The notes below the pieces were generated by a model. The model had not been told where the DNA came from and made no database searches. It was given only the letters and a program-made list of their open reading frames with translations. The position numbers and the translations under genes are program-made. Positions 1 to 9,360 of a DNA stretch of 64,000 nucleotides are shown one piece after another (the first letter of the stretch is position 1; each line of letters begins with the position of its first letter). Source of the stretch: JACPNO01 sp963825405 (GTDB lineage: Bacteria; Acidobacteriota; Terriglobia; Bryobacterales; Bryobacteraceae); the NCBI GenBank assembly GCA_963825405.1, contig CAWGTB010000004.1:186001-250000 (forward strand), given 5' to 3'.

Positions 1-486
1 GCTGCCGTCGCCGTGGGCCACCCGCTCCGCCGCCGCAGCGCTCGATGCCGTCTCTTCCTGCGGAATCCCAGCGTAATGGGCTCCCAAGAACGCGCCCGCT
101 TCCTTCAGCGCGCTCGGATGCGAAACGATACGCGCCACTCGGCCGGGCGCCGTCCCCGGCTTCACAAGCAAATGCAGTTCCACGGCGATCACGACTTCGC
201 CGACGACGCGAAATGCCGGCTGGCGCTCGCCGAGAAAAATGCGCGCCGATTCTGCCGGAAAGCCAGCCACCGTCGAAGCCACAGGAATGACGCCGCTCGC
301 AATGCGTCCGGCGGTGAGCGCTTCCACAATCGCCGTCATGTTTTCGAAGGGAACGGTCTTGTCCAGACCGGGCATTTGCTGGCGATAAGTTTCCGCGGCC
401 TGATCGCTGAACGTCCCGCGCGGGCCGAGGAAACCGAGATCGGCGCAGTAAGCCGACGCCGCCAGAAATATCACGAGCCAGCTCAT
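1..486 (-). CDS. Exported prephenate dehydratase-like protein (partial, runs off left edge)
   Basis: The reverse strand from the ATG at 486 reads a signal-peptide-like start (MSWLVIFLAASAYCAD) followed directly by LGFLGPRGTFSDQAAETY, which matches the prephenate dehydratase opening G-P-x-G-T-F-S-x-x-A. The 162 visible residues cover the first lobe of the PDT fold. Prephenate dehydratases normally convert prephenate to phenylpyruvate in the cytoplasm, so an N-terminal export signal is unusual. Where the family has P-x-E-N-S/T-x-x-G, this protein has PVASTVAG, so the conserved Glu-Asn pair is Ala-Ser. The TRF region lies beyond the window. The start overlaps the stop of the GH172 gene in an ATGA, so the two are probably co-translated. 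It may be an inactive or repurposed paralogue. Confidence 0.75.
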   Translation of the reverse strand, partial: MSWLVIFLAASAYCADLGFLGPRGTFSDQAAETYRQQMPGLDKTVPFENMTAIVEALTAGRIASGVIPVASTVAGFPAESARIFLGERQPAFRVVGEVVIAVELHLLVKPGTAPGRVARIVSHPSALKEAGAFLGAHYAGIPQEETASSAAAAERVAHGDGS

Positions 487-2448
487 GGATGCTTCGAGAT
501 TTTTTCCTGCGCGGCCGTAGCCGGATAGCGCAATCGCGGATTGCTCTTGAGCGCTTCGAGCGCCGGAATCGCCGATGCCGCCGCAGGGCCGATCTCGCCG
601 AACGCGGCCACCACATTGCGCAGCACATGCAGATGCTCATCTGGCCTTTGGCTGACGGCGATGAGCGCGGGCACGGCGGCGGCGGCCCTCATGCGGCCCA
701 ACGCTTCGGCGCAGATCATCCGCACGCTGGAATCACCGTCCTTCAAGCCTGCGATTAAAGCGGGGATAGCGGATGCCGCAGCAGGCCCGATTTCGCGCAA
801 AGCCACGGCGGCAAGTCCGCGCACGATCGCGTCGGAGTCGGATAACGCGCGCACCAAATCCGTCGACGCGCCCGCCGCACCAGTCCCCATTTGCCCCAGC
901 GCCCAAGCCGCCGCCGCCCGCACTTCGGCATCGGAATGGGTCAGCCCGCGCTGCAATTCCGCCAACAATCGGCTACTCCGCAGCTTCACAGCTTCCGGTG
1001 GTTCCGCGGCAACGCCGCCCACGCGCGCCAGCACCAGCCCTTCCAGCCCCAGATCGAATCGCTCCGCTGCCGCCGCTTTTCCCACGCAGCGGAACACCAG
1101 TTTGTGCGGGCCGCGCGCGAGTTGTGCCCACGTGAGCACCTGCTCACGCGATGGCACCGGTTCAGCAGAGTAGCCATCGATGCGAACGTGTGCGGCCTTG
1201 GTGGGCTCATCATCGCGCGCGCCGATCGCCGACAACACTTGCCCGTCCAACTCGACTTCATATTGCCCGAACACCGGCCCACGCGAGAATTGCAGCAGCA
1301 GCTCGTAGCGGTCATCCGATGGAATATCAAACGGAAATTCGCTCTCGCTCCCGACACCTTGCGCACGAAACGGTTCCGCGGCGATTTGTATCGCATTGCC
1401 GTGCGGCAGCCGTCGCGCTCCGTACGGCGGCACGGGCAATCCCGCCGCTACGCCCTGCTGATACCAGAACGCAACGCTGCTGAAAAAATCCGGCCGCTCA
1501 TCGAAACTCGCCTTCACTGACCCATCGCTGTTCAACACGAATCCGGCATGCTCGAAACCAAAACGCAGCGAGCGCTGGAACGGAATCGGATCGAGCACGT
1601 GCCAGCGGTAGGCCGTCATGCGCGCGCCCGTGCCGGTGCCATCCGCGATGGTCGTTCCTGCGTATAGTCCTTGCGAAACGTGCAGCGCATAGGCATCGCC
1701 GAAATAATCTTCCGTACCAGTTCCGTGGAGCGTCGGCTCCTCAGCGCCGTCGATGAAAAACGATTCGTCGCCTTCGCCAAACCATCCCGGCTGCGTTTGA
1801 ATCACGCTAAACACCGTCCCGATGTAATGCCCGCGCCCGCGCACTTCGAGCAAATCGTAGAGGCTGCCAGCCTGTGCCGGAATGGCCTGCCGGTACAGCG
1901 CGTGAAAATAGAGCGTGTCCGCGGGCAGGCTGGGCAGCTTTTTCCAATCCACCTGATAGTAGAAACTGTTGGGCCGGCGCACGCCTTCATTGGTCACAGT
2001 GATGCGGCAGGATTTGCGAAACGGCATTGGCCAGTAGCTGTTCCGCGATCGTCCCGACGAACTCACGCGCACCATTTGCGAATTGACATCGCGCTCTAAA
2101 CCGTGGCCTGAGGCAAAAAAATCGCCGATAGGCGCATCCACGCTGGGCGTCACGCTGCCGTCATAATACACGCGCAGACGAAACAGACGCGGCCAGCCGT
2201 ACTCGGTATTGGAACTGGTGATCCAGATATGCGTGACAGCGCCAGGACCTTGCAGATCGGCCAGCACAACGGTCTCGCCGGGAATGGGCCGCTTGGAATC
2301 GTCGTTGCTTTTCAGATCCGGATTGGTGCTGGAGCTGCGCCGGGCTTGGAAGGATTTCGGCTGGGTGAGATCCGAGTGGGTCGAACTGCTGGCCGGCAAT
2401 CTGCCAAGCAACGAAAAAGAGGATTGCGAAGCCGCGAGACAACTCCAA
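483..2448 (-). CDS. GH172 (DUF2961) protein with C-terminal HEAT repeats; one-base frameshift near the N-terminus
   Basis: The body matches the DUF2961/GH172 family, recently shown to include furanose-acting glycoside hydrolases. Recognisable pieces are the P-G-E-T-V-V opening strand, DLQGPGAVTHIWIT and the hallmark GTGTEDYFGDA. A second beta domain follows, then about 150 residues of HEAT/PBS repeats (units such as VRAAAAWALGQMG). The open frame starting at 2477 has no sensible leader. The frame from a TTG at 2448, preceded by GGAG, reads a good signal peptide (LELSRGFAILFFVAWQIAG, then QQFDPL). Removing one base of the CC at 2372-2373 joins FDPL to DLTQPKSFQARR. The protein is probably exported and acts on carbohydrate outside the cytoplasm. 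It is the first gene of an operon with the PDT-like gene. Confidence 0.8.
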
Positions 2449-2494
2449 AGCTTACTCCAATTGCACCCGAGGCTCAATCGGTTACAATCCGATC

Positions 2495-3613
2495 ATGCCT
2501 TGTTCGTTCACGCGGCGCCGGCTGTTGCAGTCCGCCCTTCCGATCATGACTGCGAGCCAACTCGCCCTCAACGCGCAGACGTCATCAAAGCCCGCCGCAA
2601 GCAAGCTGGCCATGCCGGGACCGTTCCCCGGACGCGTCGTCGCGGTGCAGCATCCCGGCTCGATAGTCTCTGGAAAATATCAGGCTGAAGCGGTCAAGCA
2701 GATGATGCAAACCGGAATGACGGAGCTAACCGGTGGCGGCTGGAACGAATCGTGGAGGCTGTTCGCACAGCCTGGCGACGTGGTGGGCATCAAAGTGAAT
2801 CCGGTGGGCTCGCCGAACATCGTCACTGGACCCGAAGTGCTGCGTCCCATCTTCGATGGCTTGAATGCAGCCGGTATTCCCAACAAGGACATCGTGGTCT
2901 ACGACCGCTATCACGATCAGTTTGTAACCGCTGGATTTCCCGGATGGCTGCCGCCCGGAGTGCGCTGGACCAGCGCCGCCAAGGATTTCGAAGAAGTGCA
3001 GCAAGGCATGGACGGCTACGATCCCGATCACTATATGGATATGGCCGTCACGCTCCCCGGCTACGACGCCTCGAACCTCGCCGCTCGCCGCTCCTATGCC
3101 GCGCGCTTCATCACGCGGGATGTGAACAAGCTCATCAACCTATGTCTGCTGAAGGATCACGGCGCGGCCGGAGTTACGCTCGCATTGAAGAATCTTTCCC
3201 ACGGCCTGGTGAATAACGTCAATCGCAGCCACTCCACCAAGACCATCAATGTGACCGGCGCATTCATTCCGTCGGTCGTGTCGATGCCGGTAATTCGCAA
3301 TAAAGCGGTGCTGCACATCCTGTGTGGAATTCAGGGGCAGTATCACGGCGGACCCGGCCCGCAGCCGGAATTCATTTGGGAACACAAGACCATGTACTTT
3401 GGCACAGATCCGGTAGCGCTCGATCACGTGGGATGGCGTGCGCTCGATGCCAAACGCGTCGCGATGGGGATGAAGCCCGTCGCCGAAAACGAACCCGATA
3501 AGTACAACAGCCGTCGTATTCGCCAGCCGGAGCATATCGAGATCGCCGGCGCGATGGGCTTGGGCGTTTTTGACTGGAACAAGATCGATCTACGCAAAAA
3601 ATCTCTTGCGTGA
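2495..3613 (+). CDS. DUF362 domain protein with Tat-type signal
   Basis: This 372-residue protein opens with FTRRRLLQSALP, a twin-arginine-like signal, so export in folded form is likely. The rest resembles the DUF362 family: GDVVGIKVNPVGSP, an internal VNKLINLCLLKDHGAAGVT segment, and a C-terminal FGTDPVALDHVGW. Some DUF362 proteins carry ferredoxin-type Cys clusters, but none is visible here. The family has no settled biochemical function. It is transcribed divergently from the GH172 gene with only 46 bp between the starts, so the two promoters must overlap or be shared. Confidence 0.75.
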   Translation: MPCSFTRRRLLQSALPIMTASQLALNAQTSSKPAASKLAMPGPFPGRVVAVQHPGSIVSGKYQAEAVKQMMQTGMTELTGGGWNESWRLFAQPGDVVGIKVNPVGSPNIVTGPEVLRPIFDGLNAAGIPNKDIVVYDRYHDQFVTAGFPGWLPPGVRWTSAAKDFEEVQQGMDGYDPDHYMDMAVTLPGYDASNLAARRSYAARFITRDVNKLINLCLLKDHGAAGVTLALKNLSHGLVNNVNRSHSTKTINVTGAFIPSVVSMPVIRNKAVLHILCGIQGQYHGGPGPQPEFIWEHKTMYFGTDPVALDHVGWRALDAKRVAMGMKPVAENEPDKYNSRRIRQPEHIEIAGAMGLGVFDWNKIDLRKKSLA

Positions 3614-3622
3614 CATCGGCGT

Positions 3623-4315
3623 CTACGCCGCAGTGGCGCGCTTAGCCTGCGTCAAATCCGTAAACACGCGTTGCAGCGCAGCGGCCCGGCTGGTTTCCAC
3701 CTGATGCAATTCGCGCAGAACCGTTTCCTGCCGTTCCAGAAGTTCTACGATTCCGGATACGCGGCGGGTAGCATCGGTGGCCGTCGTCTTGAGCGCCGCC
3801 AGCTCTTCGAAATGGGAGGCCATGGCGGCGCGAATTTCCCGATTCTCGGCGCGAAACGCTTCGATCTCGGTATTCCGGCGCGCATCGGATTCTTTGAGTG
3901 AGACGACGATTGCTGTGAGCTGGTCGAATCGCTCGATTAATGCGGCGCTGGTTTTGCGTTGGTCGGCAACCGCGACCAGAAGCTGTTCAACCGGGCCCCA
4001 CAGATACTTCACGTCGTTGATGGTGGCTTGCAACCGTTCCACTTTTTGCTGCAGCGCCAGGTTGAAAGTTTCCGTTTGCCCAGCAAGATGCGTCTGCATG
4101 CCTTCGAGCGCATCCCCGAAACAGCGGGCGAGATCGTTGGCTAGACCTACTGCCGTCCCCGCACTCGCGTCAGCCGGCAGATGAGCGCCGTTCGACGACT
4201 GCGATTCGGTTCCATTGGTCTCGGCTACAGCGAGAGTTTCCCGGCCTTCCATTAGTCTGATGAAATGGTCGTTGATCACTTCGTCCGCCTTTATCCGTTC
4301 AATTTTCTGATTCAT
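3623..4315 (-). CDS. Hypothetical coiled-coil protein
   Basis: This 230-residue protein belongs to no family I recognise. It has no signal peptide or membrane segment. From about residue 75 it is rich in Glu, Leu, Ala and Gln in heptad-like spacing (for example LQQKVERLQATINDVKYLWG and VSLKESDARRNTEIEAFRAE), which indicates a long coiled coil or elongated helical bundle. The N-terminal 60 residues are Ser/Ala-rich and probably disordered. It converges on the DUF362 gene, with the stops 10 bp apart. A structural or scaffolding role is possible, but nothing in the context supports a specific one. Confidence 0.6.
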   Translation of the reverse strand: MNQKIERIKADEVINDHFIRLMEGRETLAVAETNGTESQSSNGAHLPADASAGTAVGLANDLARCFGDALEGMQTHLAGQTETFNLALQQKVERLQATINDVKYLWGPVEQLLVAVADQRKTSAALIERFDQLTAIVVSLKESDARRNTEIEAFRAENREIRAAMASHFEELAALKTTATDATRRVSGIVELLERQETVLRELHQVETSRAAALQRVFTDLTQAKRATAA

Positions 4316-4552
4316 TCTCTTCGCGCGTTACCATTACCGTTAGCTATCCCTGTTAACGCCCCACGATTGTGCCATGACCTCTCTAAGGTCAACAATATTC
4401 GCAATGGATAACTACAATTGGTTAGCGCCGCAGCGTTAACTAACGGTCTACGGCAAGAACTTCAGACTGATGCCTTCCGGGGACCGGCGTGGCTTTCGCT
4501 AACTCCGACACCAACGCAACGACCGCAACCCAGCCTACGAAGCTGTGGTTCT
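4316..4552. other. Intergenic region with no gene seen
   Basis: This stretch, between the divergent coiled-coil gene and the toxin-antitoxin locus, is more AT-rich than its surroundings. I find no credible ORF, tRNA or terminator. It presumably holds the promoters of both flanking genes, but I cannot assign -35 and -10 boxes with confidence. Confidence 0.5.
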
Positions 4553-4570
4553 AGCACCTAAAAAGGTGCT
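4553..4570. promoter_or_regulatory. Palindrome over the antitoxin ribosome-binding site (candidate TA operator)
   Basis: AGCACCT, four A bases, then AGGTGCT form a perfect 7-bp inverted repeat ending three bases before the antitoxin ATG. The right arm contains the AAGG Shine-Dalgarno sequence. Phd/YefM antitoxins usually repress their own operon by binding palindromes near the promoter, so this is a candidate autoregulatory operator. Alternatively the RNA hairpin could mask the ribosome-binding site. Confidence 0.45.
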
Positions 4571-4573
4571 TTA

Positions 4574-4876
4574 ATGCGAGCAGGCATGATTGACATCACA
4601 TCTGACATCCACTCGCTGACAACTTTCCGGCGCCGATCCGGCGATTTCATGAAACAGCTCCGAAGGACCAAGCGGCCAGTGGTTCTCACCGTGAAAGGGA
4701 AAGCCGCCGCGGTGGTGCAGGATGCCGAAGCCTATCAGCGGTTGCTCGACATTGCAGCCCGCGCCGATGTGGCGGAAGGCATCCGTCAGGGGCTGGAGGA
4801 TGCCAAAAAAGGAAAGCTCCGGCCGGCGAGAGAGTTTTTCCGCGAGTTCGAAGCAGTGCATGGCATACCGCGTTAA
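4574..4876 (+). CDS. Phd/YefM-family antitoxin
   Basis: This 100-residue protein has the prevent-host-death layout: an opening IDITSDIHSLTTFRRRSGD, the strand RPVVLTVKGKAAAVVQD that forms the DNA-binding dimer, then AEAYQRLLDI. The C-terminal half (EGIRQGLEDAKKGKLRPARE) is the flexible region that typically wraps the toxin. The ATG at 4574 has AAGG seven bases upstream, and a second in-frame ATG lies at 4589. It overlaps the toxin start by 17 bp, the usual coupled arrangement. A palindrome over the start probably mediates autoregulation. Confidence 0.85.
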   Translation: MRAGMIDITSDIHSLTTFRRRSGDFMKQLRRTKRPVVLTVKGKAAAVVQDAEAYQRLLDIAARADVAEGIRQGLEDAKKGKLRPAREFFREFEAVHGIPR

Positions 4877-5157
4877 CGTCGCTGAGCGCGACCTTGCCGA
4901 TCTGTACGGAGAAATCAACGCAGAACATTCCGATGCGGCCCTAAAATCGTATCGAGGTCTCAAAAAGGCCATTGTCAGCCTGGAAGAACCACCCGAATCG
5001 CTGCCCTTTCATGCCGGGGAAACACGGTCTCAGGCAGTTGCTATATGGCCACAAGCCTCACATCTATCGCGTCCGGGAAAGACAGCAGCAAGTTGATGTT
5101 CTCCACATCCACCACGGCTCCAGGCGAGCGCCACGGAGTTTCGAGTCGCATAGGTAA
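4860..5157 (+). pseudogene. RelE/ParE-family toxin, frameshifted
   Basis: The frame from the ATG at 4860 gives a typical ParE start (MAYRVNVAERDLADLYGEI, then a helix to about LKKAIVSLEE) but then loses similarity. The next frame over carries the expected C-terminal half: LRQLLYGHKPHIYRV followed by VDVLHIHHGSRR, where the HGxR ending is the family hallmark. The switch, somewhere around 4980-5010, is equivalent to one extra base. As written the toxin would be truncated and inactive. Given the many similar one-base insertions in this window, an assembly error is at least as likely as real decay. The partner antitoxin is intact. Confidence 0.7.
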
Positions 5158-5160
5158 GAA

Positions 5161-6258
5161 TCACTCAACGGCCAGCGGCCTTACTCGCATCACCAACTCC
5201 TTGAGAAACACCCGGGGCTGCATGAAGACCGCGAAGTGTCCGCCGCCCTTCAGCATCACCATGGTCTTGCGCGGCGCTTTGATGATTTTGAAGTATTCAC
5301 GGACCAGTTTCGCGGGGCACGTGTAATCATCACCCCCTTGAAAGTAGAACATCGGAAGAGCGAACTCGTGAGCTAGCTCCGGCAGATTTATGGCGGCTAA
5401 CGGCTTAAACAACTGGGTGCCGCTCAGCTCCTGCCCATTCCCCCAGTCGGAAACATCGGCCAGCGTGGATTCCGGTTTAATGATGGCCCACCCGGCAGTA
5501 CTGAGCAAAAACAGATCGGCCCCTTCGAATGCGTTGGCCCATTTACGCTGCACCTGCTGTTTGCGTGGGGCGTTGTCATAAGGAGGGGGACCGAGCGATT
5601 CCAACTCCTGGATCGCATCGGCGTTCCGATCGCGGCGCGCGCGGCTAAGCAGCTCCTGATAGGCGGCCAAATAGTTTCGTTTACCATCCACCACTTGCCC
5701 CGTGCCCACGTAAGCATGGAAAAGATCCGGCCGTTGCCTGGCCATCAATGTCCCCAGCACCGACCCCCAGGAGTGCCCCACAATAACAATCTTCTTTTTG
5801 TGCAAATGATTGCGAAGAAACTCTGCAAGCTCAATCCCATCCTGAGTCATGCGGTCGATGGTGATCGTCGGAGCCACGGAAGGGCCCGACTTACCCAGCG
5901 TCTTACCTGCCCCGCGCTGGTCCCACTGGACCAACGTGAAAGATTTCTCCCAGGGCGCAAGCACTTTGTAAGCCCACGGATTAGTCGCATCGCCAGGTCC
6001 GCCGTGAAGAAGCAGCAGGACCGGGTTGGCGCGATCCTGTCCGCGGATCGTGATCCATTGATCGATGCCCCCAATGGGAACGAAAAGCTTCTCGTCGATG
6101 CCCGCGGGAGGCGTGGGCGCCGCCTTGCTAACCCCCCGCAAGAGGGTGAGAACGTTTATGTTCTCGACATCGGCAGAGACGCTTGGGCCCGGTTGTTGAC
6201 CGGTCCCGGCCGCCGGCAGTAGACACAGCGATACACATAACAGCCTGAGCAGCTCCAT
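5161..6258 (-). CDS. Exported alpha/beta hydrolase (S33 proline iminopeptidase-like)
   Basis: This 365-residue protein starts with a signal peptide (MELLRLLCVSLCLLPAAG). The fold markers are in order: the oxyanion motif HGGPG near residue 90, the strand DQRGAGKT, the nucleophile elbow GHSWGS with Ser, an acid candidate in GGDDYTCP, and the catalytic His in GGGHF. HGGPG plus GHSWG is characteristic of the S33 aminopeptidase and related ester hydrolase group. Export implies a periplasmic substrate, which is unknown. It lies downstream of the ADOP permease on the same strand, with a 60-bp gap. Confidence 0.8.
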   Translation of the reverse strand: MELLRLLCVSLCLLPAAGTGQQPGPSVSADVENINVLTLLRGVSKAAPTPPAGIDEKLFVPIGGIDQWITIRGQDRANPVLLLLHGGPGDATNPWAYKVLAPWEKSFTLVQWDQRGAGKTLGKSGPSVAPTITIDRMTQDGIELAEFLRNHLHKKKIVIVGHSWGSVLGTLMARQRPDLFHAYVGTGQVVDGKRNYLAAYQELLSRARRDRNADAIQELESLGPPPYDNAPRKQQVQRKWANAFEGADLFLLSTAGWAIIKPESTLADVSDWGNGQELSGTQLFKPLAAINLPELAHEFALPMFYFQGGDDYTCPAKLVREYFKIIKAPRKTMVMLKGGGHFAVFMQPRVFLKELVMRVRPLAVE

Positions 6259-6318
6259 ACCAACTGCATACGCATGAACGGGGCTGCAGAACGCAATTTA
6301 TCTGTGCGGTGCCGAGGG

Positions 6319-8979
6319 TTACTCCTGGCGCAAGGCGATCAGTGGGTCGATTCTGGTCACCAGCCGCGCCGGAATGAAACAAGCGATGGCCGCGACGATC
6401 AGAAAGAGCATCGATACCGCGGCAAACGTCACCAGATCAGTTGGGCTGGTGCCGTACAGGAAGCTAGAGAGTAGACGCGAGAGCGCCGCGGCCCCAGCCA
6501 TTCCGAGCGCCGTGCCCGCGAGGACCAGAGCCAGACCCTGCCGGAGCACCATGCTCACCACCGAGCTGCTCCTCGCTCCCAAGGCCATGCGGATACCGAT
6601 TTCGCGCGTCCGCTGGCTGACGGCAAGCGCCATCACCGCAGCGATGCCGCTGCAACTGATCACCACCGCCAGGCCGGCGAATATTCCGAGCAACAAGGTC
6701 ATCAGGCGGGGCGACGCCATGGAATCATACTCGGCGCGTTCCACCGTATCCACCTGGTCTATGGCAACCAGCGGATCGACGTCGTGCACGGTGGCGCGAA
6801 TCACCGCCGCCATGCCGTTGGGATCGAGGGACGTACGCGCGATCAGCCGGTTCACGAAGCCGTTGCGGATGACCCCGTAAATTTCGTCACCCGCCGGTTG
6901 CCCGAGGCCGTATTCCTTCACGTCCCCGGCGACACCGACGATCTCAACCCAGGGCGTCCAGGACATCATCTCGTCGAAACGGATGCGCTTTCCAACTGGA
7001 TCTTCATTGGGAAAACGGTGCCGCGCCAGGCTCTGATTGATGATCACCACCGCGGGACCGGAGCGCTCGTCCTGCATACTGAAGGATCGCCCTTTCACAA
7101 TCGGCTGGCGGATGGTCTCGAAGTAATTCGCGCTGACGATTCGGATATCGACGGTTGGCTTGACGTCCGCCTTGGAGGGCGGTTTACCCTCGATCTCGTA
7201 ATCACTGGCGCCGGGGCCACTCACCAAACCAACCGGATTGAATGGAAAGCTGGAAGCCATTGCCGCAGTTTCCACGCCGGTGAGCCCTTTCACCTTAGCG
7301 AGAATGTTGTCGCCGAGAAGCCTGACGGTTTGCATGGTGTGAGGCGGGAAGCCGGGACTGATTCGCATCGTAAGAAGGCGATCAGGGCTGAAGCCGGGAT
7401 TCACCTGCTGCAGCCTCACAAAGCTCCGGATCATCAGGCCGGCTCCGGCCAGCAGGATCACGGAAACTGCCACCTGCGCAACCACCAGAGCCGAGCGCAG
7501 GTGATGGCGGCTGCGGCTGGTAGTGCTCCAACTGCCCTGATGGAACGCGCTGCCGCCCCAGCCGTGGGAGGAGAATGCCGGCGCCAGGCCGAAAACGACG
7601 CCAGTCCCCACGGAGATCAGAAGGGTGAAGAAAAGCACGGGCGCATCGATCCGCACTTCTGCCACGCGCTGGGTGAAACCTTCCGTGAACCTCACCAGCA
7701 CGGCCAAAGCGGGTGGTGCGAACGCCAGCCCCAGCAGACCGCCCAACACCGACAGCAGCACGCTCTCCGTCAGCACTTGCTGCACCAGCCGCGCCTTGCT
7801 GGCTCCCAGAGCGGCGCGCACGGCCAGTTCGCGCTCCAGTTTGAGCAACCGCGCCAGCAGCAGATTGGCTACGTTGGCGCACGCAATCAGCAGCACGAAA
7901 CCGGCCACGCCGAGCAATACCAGCAGCATGGCGCGCGCGCGGCGGGCGATATCTTCCCGCAAGGGTGACGCGACCAGACTGTAACCATCCTGCGCCGGAT
8001 ACACATCGGGGTTGGCTCGCTCGATCTGGCTGGCCACCACCGAGAGGTCCGCTTGCGCCTGTTCCGTCGTAACGCCCGGTTTGAGGCGCGCGAACGCCGT
8101 CATCATGCGGGAACGCCGATTGGCAATGAAGCCGGCACTGGAACGGTACGGGCACTGCGACGTCGGCATATAGACATCGCTCTCCTGCGGGTACTGCGGG
8201 ATGGGTGGCAGGACGCCGATCACGGTGTGCGGGCGGTCGTTCATCTGAAAGATCTTGCCGATAATGGCTGGGTCGCCCCTCTGGTGACTTTGCCAGTACT
8301 TGTAGCTGAGGATGAGCACCGCGCCGGAGCCGTGGGCTTCGTCCCCAGCGATAAAGGTTCGGCCGAGCAGGGGTCGGACGCCCAGGACATCGAAGAAGTT
8401 CGCCGAGACCACGGCTGTCTCCACGCGCTCGGCGCTGTCCTTGCTCATCAGCAGGAAGTTCATGGAGTGGTGCTCCACCACCGCCTGCAGCGTGTGGCTC
8501 TGATCCCGATAATCGGCGATTTCCTTAACCGAGAAGGCCAGATCGTTGATGTGGGCTTTGGCCGCATTCTGATGCAGCACCACCAGTTGCCCTCCCTGCG
8601 CGTACGGCAGCGGGCGCAGCAGCACTCCATACACCAGGCTGAAGATTGCGGTATTGGCCCCGATTCCCAGGGCTAGCGTGATCATGGCGGCGGCAGCGAA
8701 CCCCGGATTCTTCCGGAGGACGCGTGCGCCATAGGCGACGTCTTGCAGGAATCTTTCGACCACGCGGCCAAGGCGGGCGTCACGGCACTCCTCCTTGGTG
8801 GGCTCGACGCCTCCGACGTCAATCCTGGCCTGTCTGAGCGCGTCTTCCCGGGACTTACCCTGAGCGACGTGATGCTCCGTCAGGCGGTCGATGTGGTAAC
8901 GCAGTTCGGCGTCAAGATCCTGCTCCATCTTCTGCCGCCGGAACAAGAAACGGAAAATCGAGAGGAGCCGGTTGGCCAT
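6319..8979 (-). CDS. ADOP-family MacB-like ABC permease
   Basis: At 886 residues this is about twice the length of a classical MacB/FtsX-like permease. It has two FtsX units, each preceded by a large periplasmic MacB_PCD-type domain. The N-terminal cap (FRFLFRRQKMEQDLDAELRYH) and the first membrane helix region ending ITLALGIGANTAIFS are hallmarks of the acidobacterial duplicated orphan permease family. Further membrane clusters lie near VLLGVAGFVLLIACANVANL and at the C-terminus. No ATPase gene is adjacent, as expected for this orphan family. It follows the padR gene by 9 bp, with an AGGAG overlapping the padR stop, so PadR probably controls it. The substrate is unknown. Confidence 0.9.
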   Translation of the reverse strand: MANRLLSIFRFLFRRQKMEQDLDAELRYHIDRLTEHHVAQGKSREDALRQARIDVGGVEPTKEECRDARLGRVVERFLQDVAYGARVLRKNPGFAAAAMITLALGIGANTAIFSLVYGVLLRPLPYAQGGQLVVLHQNAAKAHINDLAFSVKEIADYRDQSHTLQAVVEHHSMNFLLMSKDSAERVETAVVSANFFDVLGVRPLLGRTFIAGDEAHGSGAVLILSYKYWQSHQRGDPAIIGKIFQMNDRPHTVIGVLPPIPQYPQESDVYMPTSQCPYRSSAGFIANRRSRMMTAFARLKPGVTTEQAQADLSVVASQIERANPDVYPAQDGYSLVASPLREDIARRARAMLLVLLGVAGFVLLIACANVANLLLARLLKLERELAVRAALGASKARLVQQVLTESVLLSVLGGLLGLAFAPPALAVLVRFTEGFTQRVAEVRIDAPVLFFTLLISVGTGVVFGLAPAFSSHGWGGSAFHQGSWSTTSRSRHHLRSALVVAQVAVSVILLAGAGLMIRSFVRLQQVNPGFSPDRLLTMRISPGFPPHTMQTVRLLGDNILAKVKGLTGVETAAMASSFPFNPVGLVSGPGASDYEIEGKPPSKADVKPTVDIRIVSANYFETIRQPIVKGRSFSMQDERSGPAVVIINQSLARHRFPNEDPVGKRIRFDEMMSWTPWVEIVGVAGDVKEYGLGQPAGDEIYGVIRNGFVNRLIARTSLDPNGMAAVIRATVHDVDPLVAIDQVDTVERAEYDSMASPRLMTLLLGIFAGLAVVISCSGIAAVMALAVSQRTREIGIRMALGARSSSVVSMVLRQGLALVLAGTALGMAGAAALSRLLSSFLYGTSPTDLVTFAAVSMLFLIVAAIACFIPARLVTRIDPLIALRQE

Positions 8980-8988
8980 GATGTTCTC

Positions 8989-9322
8989 CTACGCCGTGCC
9001 CACGATGCGCGCCATTGCGCCGGAAAGCCGCAACCAGTTTTGCTTTTCCTCGACCAACTGCCGCTTTCCGTGGGCGGTCAGCTCGTAGTACTTGGCTTGC
9101 CGGTTATTCTCGGAGGCCTTCCAGGTGGCGCGGATCCACCCACGCTCTTCCAGACGGTGAAGCGCCGGATAGAGCGATCCCTGATTGACCTGCAGCACGC
9201 TTTCCGAAACCTGTTGGATGCGCAGCGTGATGCCCCAGCCGTGCATCGGTTCCAGTTCGAGCGTTTTCAGAATCAGCAGGTCCAGCGTGCCCTGCAGCAG
9301 ATTCGCTTTTCGCTCTTGCCAT
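8989..9322 (-). CDS. PadR-family transcriptional regulator, one-base frameshift after codon 7
   Basis: The conserved winged-helix body is clear: LLQGTLDLLILKTLELEPMH, then VNQGSLYPALHRLEERGWI and the wing AKYYELTAHGKRQL. The only good start, the ATG at 9322, gives MARAKSE and then shifts out of frame. Deleting one T in GAATCTG (near 9301) restores MARAKSELLQGTLDLL, the standard family opening. The regulator is therefore probably intact in the organism. It sits in an operon with the ADOP permease, and an 18-bp palindrome upstream at 9361 is a likely operator for autoregulation. Confidence 0.82.
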
Positions 9323-9360
9323 AGAAGCCCTCGGGTGAATTTGTCGTTACTCTAGATATC

